From: Hyposmocoma kahamanoa
Lineage: Eukaryota; Arthropoda; Insecta; Lepidoptera; Cosmopterigidae
DNA length: 64,000 nt
Reading direction: 5' to 3'
NCBI RefSeq assembly: GCF_003589595.1
Contig: NW_020654810.1
Span: forward strand, 13,542,303 to 13,606,302
In this document: piece by piece, positions 48,537 through 59,734 of the stretch
Position numbering within the stretch: position 1 is the first letter of the stretch
How the letters are laid out: each line of letters starts with the position of its first letter
Program-made: the position numbers and the translations under genes
The notes under the pieces: model-generated
Told to the model about the DNA's origin: nothing
Seen by the model: the letters and a program-made list of their open reading frames with translations, nothing else
Database searches by the model: none

Positions 48537-51500
48537 TTATTCATCGCCAAACTTAATGTTCTGTGCTAGTTTAATAGCACCTGAATAATTGATAGTGACA
48601 GTGGAGCGTCTCATATAGTTTTTCCAAGAGTCTGATCCACACTCGCGACCGCCGCCAGTGGCTTTCTCCCCACCGAAGGCTCCGCCTACTTCCGCGCCGT
48701 TTGTCGGGATGTTCACGTTCACAATGCCACAGTCTGAGCCGTGGGGTCCAATCCACTGCGAAACATACGTTTCAGAAAGCAAAACCTTTATTATTGCTAT
48801 ATGCTGTTGACTGTACACATGGCATCATAAAAAAGTAATAATGCACGGCACCGTCTCCTCCAACATGGATGTCATGGAATAGAGCAACAAAATCCGATAA
48901 ATTTCGATTCTAATTTCGTCTAGTCCTTGAATCGATTTATCACATTGTGTTTATATTCGTGCATTTGAAACGTACTTTTAAAGAGGATTTAATTGTTGCT
49001 GTTGAGGTTGGATAAGTTATTCATAGAAACGTACAAAAACTACGGAGTTTTAGGTTTGTACGTTTCGTTTCGCGTTGAAACGACGGTTCGTTTGGCATTG
49101 AAAAAGAACAAGTTAAATTTTTTTTGTACCTCATATAAGTAATAAATACCACACACGCACACACAAACACACATTCATACACACACATAGTATTGCTTAG
49201 AGTAAACCTATTGATGTTGTTTCTTTTTCTCTTATTTTTGTTGTTTTTTTTTCGTTAAAATTAGTTTATTTTCACCTACTGTATGTATAATAATATTGAA
49301 TTATTAAATAATATAGAATAACGGGTTTCAAAATTTTATAATTGTTTTTAGGCCTTCGTTGCTTTTAAGCCCGCCTAAGATCTTAGGGACAAGGTGGTGG
49401 CTGAAAAACAGCGCTGTGTGCGACAACAACAGTTTCAGGCCGCACAAGCTGTGACACCTCCTTTTGCCCTCTGACATGTTTGGCGTACCGTTTATTGATT
49501 GTTTATGTTTTGGCTTAACATGTTATTTATGTCAGTGTCATTGTGGCAATACAGGATATTTGTAAATTGTGCGCGTGTGTGATAAAATGTGAATTATCGG
49601 TTTTTGTTCTGACGCTTTCTCAATGAAAACCGAAATCAGTTACAACTTCATAAAAGGAGAAGGTTCTTAATTCGACTGTTTTTTTATGTAACGCGATAAC
49701 GTTATTTATCGGCATTACATTTTGTGAACCGATTTTGATGATTCTTTTTTTGTTGGAAAGAGGGTACCTCTTGGTAAACTCAAGGGATGAATGACTTTTG
49801 TGGTCGGTTTTTTTACTTTTACTCTGTACTGAGATTATGAAATAACAATTTACAAATCTGTTTTGTCTCACCTTGAAGATATTGCCCAAATTTTCTGTAA
49901 ATAGACTGGAAGACAGTCCCTGCTCAACTTCGTTATTGTATTTGATGCCGGTCTCCATATCGGGAATTTCGATGCAGTACACGATAGGTGCGAAGCATTC
50001 CGTCTTCACTAGCGGCGAATCGTGCGCCAAGCCTGTGACGATGGTGGGCTCCACGAAGTAGCCCTCTCGTTGGATAACCTGCACAAAAAGAAGAAAAATA
50101 CTAACACCTTTAATCCTACCTCCAATCTTATTTTGGCTAGTGAGCCCATGTGAGCCTTTAAAAATATTGAAATTTGTTTTTATCTCTCAGATTTATTTAG
50201 TAAAATGCGTCGATTGATATGATCTGGCCCTTACTTTTCCGCCGAACTCGATCTTGCCTCCTTGTTTCACGATTTCAGCTACAGTTTTCTTGTAAGCCTC
50301 AACAGCGTTGGGTGTATGCAGAGGGCCAATTAGAGTTTCAGGGAGCAACGGATCGCCGATCTTGCTCACTACACCAGCGAATGCCTTTGTTAACCTCGTT
50401 ACTACTTCGCTGTATACCTATACAAACAGGAATTGTTAATTACAACTTTTTTTATAAAGCAAACTGATCTCAAAAGTTTGCTTATTCTCTTTAGCTGTGT
50501 TCGTTACCGTGAGGTCTTCATCGATAACTGAAACACATGGAAGTCCTCCTCAAAATGTATCATATGAGCCCAAACAGAAGCTGCTGTACTCTGTTGAGGA
50601 GTTCCTCTCGTCTGTCTGCTATTTCCATCATCTAATTCATAACATTTTATTTTAATTGGAATTATACCTACGTGCCAACTTTTATTGAAATCGGGAATAT
50701 ACACACAAAATAACACAGACGAATTGAGAAGTTTCTCCTTTTTTGGATCCTCCAATCGTAACATTTCAAATTCATAAAAGACGAGAGGCATCATTATGGT
50801 ACTTGAACTTCTAACAGATTGACTGCATGTTTGCAGTTAATGCGTGAAGTCGTAATCAACTACATACAGTCGACACCTCGACTGCATGAAGTTGATAACG
50901 ACTGCATGTAGTTGATAACGACTGCATCAAAGTCAAAGTCAAAGCCAAAGTCAAAGATTATTTATTCCATAGGTAAAATAAATTTACACTTGAAAACGTC
51001 ACATTTAAGCTACTGCTCGTTCACTACGCTGACCTCCCTGAGAAGAACGAGCAAGAAACTCTAGGGATTGCTCTTTTCAAATAAACTTAAATGCTATGGA
51101 ATACACTTTGAATCAAATTTATGTGGATTCCGGAGCCATGTCGTCTTTCCATACATCTTTATCTAACACGTAGTCTTCAATTTTGTAATATGATTTTTCG
51201 ATCAAAATATTTTTAATGTAGTTTTTAAACTTAGGAAATGATAAACTTAATATATGCTCCGGAATCTTATTGTAAAAACGTATACAGTTCCCCATAAAAG
51301 AGTTGTTTACCTTGGTTAAACGAAATCGTGGTACCATGAGTTTGGACTTAGCTCTAAGGTTAATATTATGGATATCTTCTTTCTTATTGAAATTATGTAT
51401 AGTTTTACGGGCATATAAAATATTTGAGTAAATGTACTGTGATGCCACAGTCATGATACCAGTCTCCTTAAACTTTTCTCTGAGAGATACCCGAGAGCCT

Positions 51501-54500
51501 AGACGGTACACAGAACGAATCGCTTGTTTTTGCAATACAAATATGGTTTGAATATCTGCCGCTTTACCCCACATGAGAATCCCGTAGGACATTATACTAT
51601 GGAAGTAACTAAAGTAAACTAATGTGGGGACATGAGATTAATAACTGAGTCTATAACTTTAGTTGATATGCCCCAGAGATCTTCAGTTTTTTTAGCATGT
51701 ATTGAATTAAAAGCTTTTATGATGTCTTGTGGATTAACATGACGAAAATTAAATAAACTGCCACAAACGTTAACATTTTCCTTTAAGAGATCAATAGCAA
51801 GTGAAGGGGAGGAATTTAATGATTTTGTAGTGTTCACAGCAATTTCCGAAAAGAACGATTCAAAATCTTGGGCTACTTTATCTTTACATTTTATAAGTTT
51901 GCTGTCTAATTCTAAAACTATATCTCTATCGTGTAGTTTAACCCTGCCTGACTCTTTATTTATTATGCTCCAAGTAGTTTTAGATTTATGAAATTGAAGC
52001 ATGAAGTTGTTAACGACTGCATGAAGTTGATAACGACTGCATGAAGTTGATAACGACTGCATAAGGTTGATAACGCCTTCATGCAGTCATGCAGAAATAA
52101 TTAAGGTGGGACTACTTCCCTGGACGAACTCTTTCACCAGGAACTCTACTGCTACTATAAAATCCCATGGTTACGGCGGACTGAGCATAAAAAAATAGTT
52201 TCAATTCCAAATTGTACCTAGATGGCAATCGCGAAAACCCAAGAATTCGATAGTTTATTATTATACTTATTGTATAAATATTTCACCTTCTTATGGATCA
52301 TCAGTCTCCTAGTGGTAGTGCATCGTTGTCCAGCTGTACCGGCACAAGCAAACAAAGCGGCGTTTAGGAGTAAGTCCAAGTTTGCATCCTCATTCACGAT
52401 GATCGCGTTGTTGCCTCCCAATTCGAGGAGGTGGCGTCCGAAGCGCTTTTGAACTTCTACGCCTACCTATAATAATAGAATAAATACTGCATCCTGCGCA
52501 AGTAAACAATTTTTTTTTTATAACCCGCTTGTCCATAACAGTTGTAGTGCCGCTTAGAGCTTTTAATCGCAAAGACTTAGGGGCACTGTCACTGCGCCCG
52601 TCACCCTGAGACAAGTTGACAAGTCCCATGTTCCTGTAATTTCACTAGCACCCTTATCCTTGAAAACCGGAACATAGTAATGCTGACAATACTGCTTGGC
52701 GGCAGAAATAGATAAGGTGGCAGTACAACCCTGGTCGAACTCTTTCACGGGGAGCTCTGCTGCTCCTAAAAACTTAGAACTTAAATCAATCAGTTAAATT
52801 TCCAACTTCCCTAATTCGTGTTCAAACTTACTTATAAACCGAGTTAAAGTTAATGGAGTTCTTTGTAAAGGTATGTAATTTTACCTACCTTTTTGTACGG
52901 GGGGGGGGGGGGGGGGTTTTTATAGATACCCCTGAGCCCAGGGAGACTCAGGGGTTATGTGGGGACTCTCCCTCCAGGCTGGAGGGCCTACCCCACTAAA
53001 ACCCCCTCGGGTTTACCTCCCGCCGGTTGAGCCGTGTGGTCGGTGCACATTCACGACGACGCCGCCCGGCCGCCCTAGCTAGCGCCAACGGAGGGGCAGG
53101 ACAGTTGTCCTCCGACCCGCCCCCCAGACGAGTGAGGCCGTGCAATGCAAGCTCCGGAGTCCCTGTCCAGAGCCTGCTGGCCTCGCTAGGGAATCAGGCG
53201 AGCAGCGAACTGCCTTCGCCTTCTCTCCACTTAGAACTTAAATCAATCCGTTAAATTTCCAACTTCCCTAGTTCGTGTTCAAACTTACTTATAAACCGAG
53301 TTAAAAGTTAATGGAGTTCTTTGTAGAGGTATGTAACTTTACCTACCTGCTGTCCAACAGCAGTACTGCCTGTGAAAGACACGAGTTTCATCCTTGGGTC
53401 TTTGACTAGTTTTTCTCCAATATCCTTGTCACCCACGCATAGCGAAGCGATGGCTGGAGAAACGTTGTTCTTCTTCAGCACACTCTCGACAATTTTTGTA
53501 ACAGCTACTGCTACCAAAGACGTTGTCTCTGACGGCTTCCATACACTTGAATCTCCACATACCTCAAGATTAAAAATATATATTAAAGATAGTTTGTTTT
53601 GTCGACTAGAGGTAGGTACTGATTAGATAAACACCAATTAATAGGCGGTGAATGATTTAAATATCTACAACAAAGAAATCACTGAAATTTCCATACTTGC
53701 TTCCTTTGTATGTTATAATAATAACATAACGCAGACACTCGTAGCCCCGCACTTGGGAAACCCTGTATCGCGGGTGCCATTGGGCACACGCATAGACAAC
53801 CAAATTACACCCAAACTCACGAGAGAAATAAATTAATTTTAGCCGTACAAATATTTCTCAGGGCCCGGGAATCGAACTCGGGATCTCTGTGTGGCAGTCC
53901 AGCATGATAATTGTTCGACGACGGAGGCAGTTAGGCAATGTTACAGAGATTAAGGTAAAATGAATAGGTATGACAAGCTTACGACATTCATAGTACGTTA
54001 AAACTAACCATGGCTATAGCACTGTTCCATCCGAACACAGCGACAGGGAAGTTAAATGCTGTGATGATACCAATGGTACCGAGAGGGTTCCATTTCTCCA
54101 GCAACACGTGCCCTGGTCGTTCAGACGGGAAAATGGTTCCAGGTAGACTACGTGATAGCCCGAGAGCCAGATCGCATACGTGAATGTACTCCACAACTTC
54201 ACCAATCGCTTCGGGTAGAATTTTCCCTGGGTATCAGAAAGTTCACCGAATAACATTGAGGAGTCAATGATCAATAGAATTCAGAGATAGTATACTTATC
54301 TATTTCAAGAGTTATTTAAAGAGTTGTTTAAGTATGGTTTCGTTCATTACAAAGATTTACAAAATAACCTTTTCCTATGAACCTTCGAGCCGGATAGTTG
54401 AACCTATTCTCAACGATGGAATTTGAGATCAAACGCGTAAACAAGTGATGCATTACAAAACCATTTTAAGATTTGTGCAATTTGAAATGGTTTTAAAAAA

Positions 54501-56470
54501 AACATGATTATTTTATAATGTGCGTAGAAACAAAATACTTAGTATTAGAACGTTATTTTTTTAAACATCCTATGTAATAAAAAAAAAATTAAAAATCAGC
54601 TTTTGATCGAAAAATTATATAGGTACATACTTAGGTAAAATGATTCTTAAAAGTAAAATTGATTAACGTGTATACAAGGATATTTTATCATAATATTTTT
54701 TTCTCTTAATTTCGAAAGTAGTACTTGTTAACAAACGAACTAGAAAAAGTGTTGGTGATGGATTTGTGAAATAATAAATATAAAAAATAAACTACGATTT
54801 AAGCGTGAATATAAAAAAAAAACATTTTTGCCTTTTCATATTTCCTTAATCGAGGAGTTTGATACCTGTAAATCTAAATATCTGAATTTCGGAATAAATA
54901 TAGTTGGTCATATTTAGTGGGTATTGTTATAATTAATATTATTTTTGTAGCAATAACTTAGGTAATTATTTTTTATATTACTTACCTACATTACACTACT
55001 TACATTATTTGCTTTATATATTACATTTTTACTTGATACATATACATATAGTTTTTGAGTTAGGTATGTGTATTTGCGTGTGATGCACTTTGCTGACATT
55101 ACTGGCAGAAAACGAAACCAGCACTGTCTGACTTCTCACAGTCTACAGTATTTATGCTGATTTAGGGTACTTTCAGCACAAACTGTAGTCTTACATCAAA
55201 TTTTGTTAGTTCTCACTTCTCACAGTATTTATTTGTTTTTCTCACAGTATGTGTTTTATATAAATGTGTATTAAATTAATGTTTTATGCTCTATGTGCGT
55301 TTGTGTTATAGGTATACTTTGTGAAATGTTTTGTTTCTGTTTGTATTTGTGCTGAATAAACGTCTTATCTATCTATGTATGAGAAGTCAATTTTACAGTG
55401 ACAATAGTACCTTTACATTTTTGCTCGCAAATTTCGTCTCAGAGTGTTACTTACCCATTTCTAACGATACCAATTTCCCCAAAGGATCCAATTTGTCTCT
55501 AAGGGCGTCTCCTATCTGTCGAACAATTTCTCCTCTGACCGGAGCAGGTAGCTCAGCCCACTCGTGCCAGGCTTGCTCTGCTGCTGTGACACAAGCTTCA
55601 TAGTCGGAGGGACTGGCTGCTTGCACTTCTGCTATAACCTTGCCGTGCGCTGGACTATATGACTGGATCGTCTATTGCAAGAATAAATATGTATATGGTA
55701 TAATTACGCGTATGTACAGAAATTTTGCTAGTCGACTACTGTACACATAAATAAAATAGTCATCATTAGTTCAGCCGAAAGATATTCACTTCTGAACATA
55801 AGTCTCTCCCAAAGATAAGTGCAATGACCGGTCTTACGCTGCTTGAATCCAGCGGGTTCCCGCAAACTTCACTAGATCATCGGCCCACCTTACAGGTGGT
55901 CTGCCCACGTTGCTTCTTCCGATACGCGGTCGCCATTCGAGAACTCTTTTGCCCCATCGGCTATTCTATTCTCCGATCAATGTTCTCCGCTTACTGCCCA
56001 ATTAAAATAAAAGCTGTATTATTCTTGCTTATATGACATAGGTACTGTAATAGCTACCTACTTAAATATTAGGACGTTCTATCTGTAGTAAAAGAAAACA
56101 AAAACAGTATCTACTTATTGCATTCTGGAAAAGCAAATGCGATCGTATGAACAAATAACACATGAAGAACATGAAGTCGAGCACAAGGACATACCTACTG
56201 TGTAATAATGAATTCCAAAAACACGCCTCACTTTTGTACAAATGCATCCATTCGAATTCTGTGTAAACTACGTTGAAATTGATTTCAATTACTTCTTACC
56301 TGGCCGTTCGCCTCCCACTTTCCGTTGAACACACCAACATTCCTGTCTTTCAATCCCAACTCAGATAAAAAGGAGTATTTGGGATCGTTAATAAGAAAAG
56401 AAGCACTGCGAGCCATTGATATTCTTATTAACCTGAGAGACAACACACGTTGACACAGTACGCGACTCAT
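48537..56470 (-). CDS. ALDH7A1: Alpha-aminoadipic semialdehyde dehydrogenase (antiquitin)
   Basis: Exons 56470-56300, 55671-55455, 54226-54009, 53562-53347, 52466-52287, 50417-50235, 50078-49872 and 48755-48537 total 1611 nt (536 aa). All are GT-AG and in frame. The enzyme oxidises alpha-aminoadipic semialdehyde in lysine breakdown, and betaine and lipid aldehydes, with NAD+. Visible features: an Arg-rich, Ser-rich N-terminus suitable for mitochondrial import; the cofactor region [22 protein letters not shown] at 265-272; general base E289 in LELGGNN; nucleophile C323 in GTAGQRCTT; substrate-side FAPIVY; and the C-terminal [15 protein letters not shown]. Human antiquitin has 539 aa. The start ATG at 56470 is preceded directly by ttacag; a second in-frame Met (ISMAR) could start a cytosolic form. 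Introns are crowded with repeats, but the coding sequence is intact. Confidence 0.96.
49150..49192. repeat. CA-rich microsatellite
   Basis: Imperfect (CA)n run in the last intron of ALDH7A1. Confidence 0.8.
49640..49835 (-). repeat. dispersed repeat, copy C
   Basis: Inverted relative of 10562-10825 and 56976-57198 (gaaccgattttgatgattct, aaagagggtacctcttgg, tttgtggtcggttttttta). Confidence 0.65.
50460..50800 (+). repeat. distant relative of the same dispersed repeat
   Basis: Shares the tail organisation (tgaaatcggga, atacacacaaaataaca, gaattgagaagtttctcc) with copies A and B. It lies in the ALDH7A1 intron between exons 5 and 6. Low similarity, so family membership is tentative. Confidence 0.4.
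50868..52095. repeat. 20-bp minisatellite split by a LINE
   Basis: Units of about 20 bp (actgcatgaagttgataacg) occur at 50868-50930 (about three) and at 52000-52090 (four to five), with the LINE of 50930-52003 between them. The array was presumably continuous before the insertion. Confidence 0.8.
50930..52003 (-). mobile_element. jockey-like LINE with internal deletion
   Basis: Minus-strand coding remnants: 52003-51619 ([28 protein letters not shown], ...[10 protein letters not shown]), the linker between endonuclease and RT, then directly 51592-51119 ([20 protein letters not shown] ...), the post-RT C-terminal region. The whole reverse-transcriptase core is missing at the junction near 51620. 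The 3' end has a (TTTGAC)n tail at 50936-50962. It is related to the element at 4498-6720 (YGILxWGxAADI, FVLQKxAxRxxYxLGxxVSLR). It lies in the ALDH7A1 intron between exons 5 and 6. Confidence 0.85.
52104..52165 (-). repeat. short piece of the 17178/52525 dispersed repeat
   Basis: ggtgggactacttccctgga and cgaactctttcaccaggaac parallel the right end of 52525-52770. Only about 60 bp remain. Confidence 0.55.
52525..52770 (-). repeat. dispersed repeat (same family as 17178-17380)
   Basis: Inverted copy, longer than that at 17178. Contains ttgacaagtcccatgttcct and ggagctctgctgctcc. It lies in the ALDH7A1 intron between exons 4 and 5. Confidence 0.65.
52771..53350. repeat. about 118-bp direct duplication flanking an insertion
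   Basis: 52771-52889 and 53231-53348 are about 95% identical (ttagaacttaaatcaatc at the start, ttacctacct at the end). The second copy runs into ALDH7A1 exon 4 and contains its splice donor; the first copy therefore carries a duplicate of that donor deeper in the intron. Confidence 0.85.
52890..53230 (+). mobile_element. 340-bp GC-rich insert beginning with 18 G
   Basis: Between the duplicated flanks: ttttgtac, then 18 consecutive G (52899-52916), a stem-loop (cccctgag ... ctcagggg), then GC-rich sequence with an open frame ([20 protein letters not shown]). The composition contrasts sharply with the surroundings. It may be the 5' end of a GC-rich non-LTR element, truncated, but the class was not recognised. 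Confidence 0.6.
53715..53945 (-). mobile_element. tRNA-derived SINE
   Basis: Read on the minus strand: ctgcctccgtcgtcgaacaa, then B-box gagttcgattcccggg, then the body ending near 53715. The head is related to the 73-bp array units at 18668-19085. It lies in the ALDH7A1 intron between exons 3 and 4. Confidence 0.75.
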
Positions 56471-56975
56471 CTGTAACACAACTTTCAACCGCCGCTGACT
56501 ATATTAAAGTAGTAGTAGATACTACGCCGGCCGGAGTAAACACATTTATCGTATTTGTGAACAATTAAAAGGCAAAAGCGCTATCGCTATGATAACTCAG
56601 TTGCTAGGTCAAGACCTTATCTGGTATTGAATTCATAACAATTAACAATATAAAATGTAGAAATATTACGTGTTATTGGCGAAGGGGAGTGGTATTCAAT
56701 TCATAACAATATAAAATGTAGTAATATTAAGTGTCCTTGCGAAAAGGAGTGACAAATTTAACGACTATATTTATCCATAAAAGTACCTCATGGATAAATA
56801 ATAAACAGGCCATTAACGATGCTTCTTACATCCTGTTTCATCAATAACTTTATCGAATTTAAATAATTACTTAGTCTCACACAGTCTCTAAATCCTAAAG
56901 AAAATACTGGAGTTAGTCATGTCAATTTCAGATTTCGGTTTCGAGTAGGTAAAGAGACATTATTTAAACTTTAAA

Positions 56976-57198
56976 AAAAGCCGACCACAAAAGTCAATCA
57001 TCCTCTAGTTTGCCACCCTTACAGGTGGAATATTTTCTTCAAATTTAAATGGGTCCACTACTAAGATACCCTATTTCAAACAAAAGAATCATCAAAATCG
57101 GTTCACAAATGTTGTAGTTTTCTCGTAACATACATACAAAAAAGCATACAGTCGAATTGAGAACCTCCCCTTTTTTTTGAAGTCGGTTAATTAATAGC
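56976..57198 (+). repeat. dispersed repeat, copy B
   Basis: Best match to copy A at 10562-10825: agtttgccaccc, aggtggaatattttcttcaa, atcatcaaaatcggttcaca, gaattgagaacctcc. It ends gaagtcggttaa. Confidence 0.75.
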
Positions 57199-57410
57199 TT
57201 GAAAAAAATATAGCTGAACTTTACGGTCTTTCCATTATAGCAATTGATTGTATAGTTTTTAATTGTTCCCTATTTAGGATGTGTTCTTAGTAAACGTATT
57301 GATAATGGTGTGTTTTCTATAAAACAAAGCCGCATAAGCAAAGCACATTAACATAAACAATTATTTTATATGTATTATTATTGCTTTATATTATTATTCT
57401 TATATACATG

Positions 57411-57625
57411 AAGATCGTATAATAGAGCTAAAATGGAGCTGGACAGGACATATTGCGTGACGTGGTGATGACAGTTGGGCAACCGAATGGTGGGCAAGAA
57501 GCGCTAAAGAAACGTGCGAGATCCTGTGGCGAGATAACTAGATAACGTCGTTAGTAGCAGGACATAGATGGGTGAGATTAGCTTAGATTCGCGGTGGTTG
57601 GTACAATCTACGGGACGCTAATGAT
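57411..57625 (+). mobile_element. RTE-like LINE 3' fragment
   Basis: A translation with stops retains KWSWTGHIA, RGDDSW and TEWWARSAKE, the Trp-rich C-terminal motif found after the reverse transcriptase of RTE-type elements. Decayed. Confidence 0.55.
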
Positions 57626-57717
57626 GGCGTAGATGGCCCTGATCTGGACCTACTTAATTGGTTAAATGGTAAACCCTATATATAGGTAACTCAAGATAGA
57701 ATCGAGACGGTCGGTTC

Positions 57718-57910
57718 TTCATGATACCAATGTCAACGGTACGGTGCAATCAAGGCCTACCGTTAGCATGGTTGTACCTCAGGGTTCAATTGTAGGTCCA
57801 TTTCTGTTTTTAAATTAATTACGTACCTAGTTTCAAGGAGGTGTCTATAGAGCATGAGATAGCATTGTTTGCTGATAGCACTAATAAAAAGGCATCAATG
57901 TGCCTATGAC
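57718..57910 (+). mobile_element. jockey-like reverse-transcriptase fragment
   Basis: Readable as VSMVVPQGSIVGPFLFL, then EHEIALFAD-like sequence with stops and frameshifts. It corresponds to RT blocks B-C. Decayed. Confidence 0.65.
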
Positions 57911-57939
57911 GACGCGACGTGAACATTGATTAATAATGT

Positions 57940-58165
57940 ATGATGACCTCGGTGGCCCAACAGTGTGCACTGGGGGCGCTGGATGTAGTCGCTGGTTCGA
58001 TTTCCGGTAGAACCAATATGAGAAATGAACTTTTCGAAATTTGTTCTGGTCTGGGTGCTCTGGATGAGTGAATTCTGTTGCTTTGGTACTCATAGTACTG
58101 GGAATTTCCTAGATTGAGACCAAACACCTAATTGGTGTGGTTGTCTGGCACATTAAGAAAAAAAA
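57940..58165 (+). mobile_element. tRNA-derived SINE
   Basis: Head cctcggtggcccaacagtgt, B-box-like gctggttcgatttccgg, body with tgctctggatgagtgaattc, and a short A-rich tail (aagaaaaaaaaatcaaa). Confidence 0.7.
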
Positions 58166-59734
58166 ATCAAAGGCAGCAAGTACCTAGGTAGGTGGTAGAT
58201 TGATTTACATTAAACTTTAGAAAAAACAAATTGTGGAAGACTTCGATCGGTACTTATAATATTAAACGTATAGTTACCGTCATCACACTTAGAATATATG
58301 TACATACATGTTACTATAAATTGCAATGCAGTCTACAAAAACTAAGTTGTCGCGACGATTCGGTTCTGCAGTGTAGGTACGCAATAAAAAAAGCGAAACT
58401 TTTAGACATAAAAACAGTTACATAGGCTTATTTTACTTACTTTTACTGTTTGACAACGTACGCTCGGTTTTGGTTTCGGGAAATGCCGCCAACATTTAGT
58501 TATATTTATCCTGCAGAAGCATGCCGTTAGGGTAATTTACGAACCAGAACGTAAATAAAAGATAAGTTGGTAACTTTCTCACTCCAATGTCCCAGAAAAT
58601 TTATGAAAACGTAATTCATGTTAAGAAGACTAGTAGTACCCATAGATCATACATGGTAGTACCTTTTGTAAAATAGTGATAGACAAATTATATCTATATT
58701 TTCTAACAAACAAAAACAAACAATCGTTGTCACGTATTCATTTGGAGTCAATATAAGTTATAAAATTTCTGTTGACATTCAAAATTTGTTATTTTAGCTA
58801 TTTATGAGGTAAACCTCGTAAATGAAATAAACTATCGGTAAAAAAAAATTATAGGTACATATTACAGCTACTGCATACTTTCTTGGATTATAAAAATCAA
58901 TGGGAGTGATACATTTAACACTTTGAGGCTGCTTCTACAACAAAACAATTACAATTTTTAAAAAATTGCATTTGATTTGTTCACTTTTATGAATCTCTAT
59001 TAAACTATTTACAAAAAGCAACTCCTACGAGTTTCTTTTTCTCAAAGTGTACGTTGCTTATGACTGATTAATCAAATTATGTATAAATAATAGTGTTTTA
59101 TCATTTTGATTTAAGCACTTATACTTTTTTTTGAGTTTATTGAATGTCACGATGTTTAACCACCATGATATTCAATTATTTTTGTGAAATGACTCCACTA
59201 GTTTATTATAATTAAGATCGAACATACAAAAAAAGCGTTGGATCCGGTAGGATACGAACCAACGTCTTCCAGCAAACCGTGACAGGCGCTATTATTATAC
59301 AGGATCTTACGAATTGTTTTAAGTGCTTTGTTTTTGGTTTTTAACTACTCATTTGCCGTAGCGCCATCTGTGAGAATTCTATGAAAGCATATACTTTGTC
59401 AACGCTGAAATAAACAATTTTGAATTTTAAAAGTATGCTTGTTAAATATATGGATTTAGTTGCTGCTTATCGGTATTCTGCAGGTTATTTGACGGGAGTG
59501 TGCGATGGAATTGCACGATTTATTTCGATTCCGCCTTCACTTTTCCCATCATCCGGGGAATAGACGCAGGCTGGGGTTCCACACCTATTATTGTGGACAT
59601 TCCAAAATTTCGTACGAAACGTACTACGTTATAAAATAAAACAAAATATACTTTAAAATCAGAACCTCACTCTGATTTCACAATGTAATAAAAAAACGTT
59701 TTGTAACTAAATCTAATTTATCAAACATCATAAA
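58166..59734. other. spacer between SINE and PANTS gene
   Basis: AT-rich without a supported gene. At 59238-59310 a minus-strand tRNA-like segment (gttggttcgtatcctaccgg) may be another SINE head fragment. Confidence 0.4.

Larger units (their letters stand above)
56471..57940. other. spacer upstream of ALDH7A1 filled with repeat relics
   Basis: Contains the ALDH7A1 promoter side (a small direct repeat attcataacaat...aaaatgtag at 56631-56660 and 56697-56720), dispersed-repeat copy B and two reverse-transcriptase fragments, listed separately. No gene. Confidence 0.5.
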
